18,344 nucleotides of DNA, taken from the NCBI GenBank assembly GCA_011390235.1, contig JAABSS010000441.1, positions 1 through 18,344 of the forward strand, in the 5' to 3' direction. The stretch is from Desulfotignum sp. (GTDB lineage Bacteria; Desulfobacterota; Desulfobacteria; Desulfobacterales; Desulfobacteraceae). This document shows positions 15,466 to 18,344 of the stretch, piece by piece. The notes beneath the pieces were generated by a model. That model worked only from the letters and a program-made list of their open reading frames with translations, was not told where the DNA came from and ran no database searches. Numbering within the stretch: the first letter of the stretch is position 1; every line of letters begins with the position of its first letter. The translations under genes were made by a program, and so were the position numbers.

Positions 15466-16752
15466 TTACTTGTGGTTCCTGGCTGCGGCAATCCCTGCAT
15501 TTTCATCCACCCGGGTAAGCAGCAACCCGCCGATGACAAAAAACAAAGCCACTACGGAAACCCCGATCCGCTGAGAATCAAACATCTGGGTCAAAAATCC
15601 CAGCAGCAGTGGTCCCATGAATGCAGTGAGTTTGCCGGAAAATGCAAAAAAACCGTAAAACTGGTTTTCTTTTTCCGGGGGAACAAACCGGCCCAGAAGA
15701 GAGCGGCTGGCACTCTGGTTGGGTCCGGCAAAAAAGCCCACCAGAATGCCTGCCACCCAGAACAAGGTCTTATCCGGTGCCAGCACCGCCATCAGGGCCG
15801 CCAGGGTAAGGATGCAGTTGCTGATCTGAATGGTGGTTTTTCCTCCCAGACGGTCATCAAAGACACCCATGATCAGTGCCCCGATGCCGGCGGAAACATT
15901 CAGGACAATGCCGAAAATCATAATCTCCTGGAAGCTGAACCCGAATGTGCCGGCCGCATAAATACCGCCAAAGGCAAAAATGGTCACCAGCCCGTCATTG
16001 TAAATCATCCGGGCCACCAGCAGCCGGACAATCTGCCGGTATTTTTTGATCTCTTTAAAGGTCTCCACAAGATCAGCCAGCCCGTTTCTGGCAATGCGGG
16101 TCTTGTCTGCCCGTACCAGCGGAACCGTTTCAGGCACCCACAAAAACAAAGGGATGGAAAAAAAGGCAAACCATGCTGCCACCAGCAGGCAGGTGGCCCG
16201 GATATTGACACCATCTGTGGTTGACAGGCCGAACCAGGGTATTTCGGGGCTGACAAATCCCACCAGGGCCACCACCATGGCTGCCAGGCCCCCGACATAC
16301 CCCACCCCCCAGCCAACACCGGAAATTCTTCCGATATTGTTCTGGGTGGAAATATCGGGCAGGTATGCATTGTAAAACACATTGGAAAACTCAAAGGCGA
16401 TATTGGAGATCACAAAAAAGAAAAGCGCCCAGAACACCTGGCCGGGTGCCACCCAGAACAGGGCGGCTGTGCCGGCCACGGCCACCATGGTTGATATCAA
16501 TAAATACCGCTTGCGCAGCCCGCCCTGGTCTGCCAGTGCCCCGAGTATGGGGGATAAAAATGCCACACAAAGGGCTGTCATGGTGATCCCTCTGGACCAC
16601 AGCGCAGTACCGGCTACCTTGTCCGGGGCAATGGCGGATACAAAATAGGTGCCGTAGATGAAAGTGACCACCAGAGTGGTGTAGGCGGAGTTGGCAAAAT
16701 CAAACAAAACCCACCCGAATACCGTGCGTTTATCTGCCGGTTCCGTGATCAT
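15466..16752 (-). CDS. UMF1/Atg22-like major facilitator superfamily permease
   Basis: A 428-residue integral membrane protein with about 12 hydrophobic segments. The start GWVLFDFANSAYTTLVVTFIYG (~13-34) is typical of the bacterial UMF1 family related to yeast vacuolar Atg22, and the cytosolic loop LGALADQGGLRKRYL (~70-84) is the MFS signature between helices 2 and 3. NSA..T and FxNVFYNAYLPDI motifs support the same family. Yeast Atg22 exports amino acids from the vacuole, but the bacterial substrate is unknown. The ATG has AGGAG eight bases upstream. It is the third gene of the ogt operon, 28 bases after the phospholipase-like gene, and its end is convergent with the CoADR-like gene across a 74-base gap in which I see no clear terminator. 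Confidence 0.85.
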   Translation of the reverse strand: MITEPADKRTVFGWVLFDFANSAYTTLVVTFIYGTYFVSAIAPDKVAGTALWSRGITMTALCVAFLSPILGALADQGGLRKRYLLISTMVAVAGTAALFWVAPGQVFWALFFFVISNIAFEFSNVFYNAYLPDISTQNNIGRISGVGWGVGYVGGLAAMVVALVGFVSPEIPWFGLSTTDGVNIRATCLLVAAWFAFFSIPLFLWVPETVPLVRADKTRIARNGLADLVETFKEIKKYRQIVRLLVARMIYNDGLVTIFAFGGIYAAGTFGFSFQEIMIFGIVLNVSAGIGALIMGVFDDRLGGKTTIQISNCILTLAALMAVLAPDKTLFWVAGILVGFFAGPNQSASRSLLGRFVPPEKENQFYGFFAFSGKLTAFMGPLLLGFLTQMFDSQRIGVSVVALFFVIGGLLLTRVDENAGIAAARNHK

Positions 16753-16780
16753 AGAGGCTTCTCCTTTTCAGTAGAGCTGT

Positions 16781-17749
16781 TCATGGTTCCCTTTGGTATA
16801 AATCAGCTAACAGATCAGACTGCCGCCGCCAGAACCGGCAGGAGGATATGCCCGGCCGGACCAGGGGAAGGTCTGGATGCCCTGCCAGAGGAGTGGTGGA
16901 TCTTTGTTGTGCCACCCTTGCAGAAACCATGGCCAGCAGACAAAGGGCGGATGTCTTCACCTGCCTGGTCAGATCCAAAATTCCGGCTTTGCAATGCCTG
17001 CCGGTCACCGGATCCCGGTACCCGAATGTCTGACGGAAAAAGGGCAGATCCATCCCTTGTTTAACCGGGTACATCAGGGACAGGGCCGGATCCGGCAGCC
17101 AGTGCCTGTTTTGGTTATTGCGGTGCAGGAGGCGGTAAAGAAAGGTGTATTGGAACATGTTCTGGTAAAAAGCATGGGAGCGGACAGCATATCCCAGACA
17201 GGTTCTGTCCCGGGATGCAGTCAGATTGAACAGTTCTCCCAAAAGCCCAAGCAGCCGGGATTTTACGATTTCGATCTTTTTCAGAATACGGCCCAAGCAG
17301 GTTCTGACACCCGGGCCTGCCTGGTGCAGCAAATACAGATCCAGGGCGGTTTCAAACTGCCGGTGGCGGGCTGTGGCGCCGGGATGCACAAGGGACATGC
17401 CGGAAAAATAATAGACCAGCGGATGAAACGCGGTATCTGAAAGAAGGTGACAGATGATACCGGCGCCTAAGGACAGGGCAGCAGGATCTGGTTGTGAAAA
17501 AGACATATTGTCAAAAAACGCCAGTACCGGTGCCAAAGCCCGGACATCACACCGGTGAAACGGATCGGCTGCTGCCTGGATACGGGCTTTTTGGGGTCCC
17601 AGCAGATAATAAAAAGGAATATCCGGTGCCACCGCCCCCAGAAAAAACAGGTTTTCATGGGTATGGACTGGTTGATAAAACACAGAATCCTTCGGAAGTT
17701 TTTCTCTGACCAGGCCGGCCAGATACCAGTGGGAAATCTCCTTGGGCAT
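16781..17749 (-). CDS. zinc-dependent phospholipase C-like protein
   Basis: A 322-residue protein with the spaced histidine/aspartate pattern of the zinc-dependent phospholipase C/P1-nuclease-like fold: EISHWYLA (His7), HTHENLFFLGAVAPDIPFY (29-47), FHRCD (64-68), ICHLLSDTAFHPLVYYFSG (99-117; His101, Asp105, His109) and RHRQFETALDL (128-138). Zinc and substrate binding are inferred from this pattern. There is no signal peptide, unlike secreted phospholipase C, so a cytosolic or metabolic role is more likely. The remainder of the protein is rich in Arg, His and Gln. The ATG has only a weak AGAGA upstream. It lies 32 bases after ogt and 28 before the permease, consistent with one transcript. Confidence 0.72.
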   Translation of the reverse strand: MPKEISHWYLAGLVREKLPKDSVFYQPVHTHENLFFLGAVAPDIPFYYLLGPQKARIQAAADPFHRCDVRALAPVLAFFDNMSFSQPDPAALSLGAGIICHLLSDTAFHPLVYYFSGMSLVHPGATARHRQFETALDLYLLHQAGPGVRTCLGRILKKIEIVKSRLLGLLGELFNLTASRDRTCLGYAVRSHAFYQNMFQYTFLYRLLHRNNQNRHWLPDPALSLMYPVKQGMDLPFFRQTFGYRDPVTGRHCKAGILDLTRQVKTSALCLLAMVSARVAQQRSTTPLAGHPDLPLVRPGISSCRFWRRQSDLLADLYQREP

Positions 17750-17781
17750 TGACTTGTCTCTTTATTTTTCAGGTGAATGCC

Positions 17782-18252
17782 TTATGCGGCCTGCCGCTCC
17801 AGAGCCAGCAGTTTTTCTTTGATATCCAGACCACCCCCAAACCCGGTAAGTGTGCCATTTTTTCCGATCACCCGGTGACAGGGAATGACAATGGGAATAG
17901 GATTTCTGGCATTGGCCATGCCCACGGCCCGGCATGCTTTGGGGTTACCGATCTGCCCGGCCAGTTCCCCATAGGAAATGGTGGCGCCATAGGGAATTTT
18001 TGTCAACGCCCGCCATACCCTGCGCTGAAAATCGGTTCCGTCAGGGGCAGTCTCCAGGGAAAACTGCGTCAAATCCCCTTGAAAGTAAGCAGTCAACTGA
18101 GAGAAGACATCTGAGAACGGGTCACTGGAATACACCCAGTCCGGCCGGGGTTTGTGCCGGAACTTTCCCTTGGGAAAACTGATGAATTCCAAATTTTCTT
18201 CCCCGCCGATCAGCAGTTGGCCCACAGGGGAATCATAATAACAATAAATCAT
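17782..18252 (-). CDS. ogt: methylated-DNA--protein-cysteine methyltransferase (Ogt type)
   Basis: A 156-residue DNA-repair protein that transfers the alkyl group of O6-alkylguanine to its own cysteine in a single-use reaction. The active site is IPCHRV with Cys125. The DNA-binding helix contains the arginine finger Arg109 in CRAVGMANARNPIP, and FQRRVWRALTKIPYGATISYGELA (75-98) is the family hallmark. It has the short single-domain length of Ogt and lacks the N-terminal Ada regulatory domain. The ATG at 18252 has AAAGGAG (18264-18258) five bases upstream. It is the first gene of a likely operon with the phospholipase-like protein and the permease. I found no convincing promoter in 18253-18344. 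Confidence 0.93.
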   Translation of the reverse strand: MIYCYYDSPVGQLLIGGEENLEFISFPKGKFRHKPRPDWVYSSDPFSDVFSQLTAYFQGDLTQFSLETAPDGTDFQRRVWRALTKIPYGATISYGELAGQIGNPKACRAVGMANARNPIPIVIPCHRVIGKNGTLTGFGGGLDIKEKLLALERQAA

Positions 18253-18344
18253 GTCCGCTCCTTTGTCGGTAATCTTAATGTTCCGGGTATTGATTTTTAT
18301 CAGATATCGGGCACCAAAGAAAACAAAATTTTTTTTACTTGCCG

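Noticed and set aside
15145..16224. Long plus-strand open frame (359 codons)
   Set aside because: It runs across the CoADR-like gene and antisense to the permease, has no ribosome site, and its His/Gln/Lys/Gly-rich translation is typical of a shadow frame.
1..18344. tRNA/rRNA genes, CRISPR arrays, insertion sequences, phage genes
   Set aside because: No direct-repeat array, transposase, integrase or cloverleaf-like sequence was seen; all intergenic gaps are shorter than 250 bases and none resembles an RNA gene.

Overview
The window is a gene-dense stretch of bacterial chromosome with 13 protein genes and no RNA genes, insertion sequences, phage genes or CRISPR array that I can see. Gene types and protein style (an HDOD-histidine kinase, a GspE-N/MshEN adaptor, a MinD/FlhG-like ATPase, a flavodoxin-type reductase, a CoA-disulfide-reductase-type flavoenzyme and a ferritin-like protein) suggest an anaerobic Desulfobacterota bacterium, probably of the Desulfobacteraceae type. 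That placement is an inference from gene content, not from a marker gene.

Layout. (1) 83-5562, minus: a two-gene operon. A 1405-residue protein carries PPDK-type ATP-binding and phosphohistidine domains at its C-terminus but no PEP/pyruvate barrel. It is followed 14 bases later by a divergent, oversized GAPDH. (2) 5781-6326, plus: a small SLOG/Rossmann-like protein, transcribed divergently from region 1; each side has a sigma70-like promoter with a 17-base spacer. (3) 6328-10495, minus: a tightly coupled three-gene signalling operon, HDOD-GAF-histidine kinase, then a GspE-N/MshEN-like protein (ATGA overlap), then a MinD/FlhG-like ATPase (2-base gap). (4) 10656-11153, plus: a ferritin-like diiron protein, divergent from region 3. 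(5) 11202-13888, minus: an FMN reductase fused to an ArsC/LMW-PTP-like domain whose nucleophilic cysteine is serine, then an MscS-family channel with a large N-terminal coiled-coil region. (6) 14057-15391, plus: a CoA-disulfide reductase-like flavoprotein with Cys42, whose leader holds a perfect 7-bp hairpin. (7) 15466-18252, minus: Ogt-type O6-alkylguanine-DNA methyltransferase, then a zinc-dependent phospholipase C-like protein, then a UMF1/Atg22-like MFS permease.

How the parts fit. Regions 4-6 lean towards thiol, flavin and iron redox handling plus envelope stress. Region 3 looks like an intracellular signalling or positioning module with no response regulator in the window. Region 1 is carbon metabolism at the triose-phosphate/PEP level, but with an unusual dikinase that lacks its usual acceptor domain. 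The items most worth a second look are that dikinase-GAPDH pair, the three-gene HDOD/MshEN/MinD operon, and the reductase fused to a catalytically altered phosphatase-like domain.
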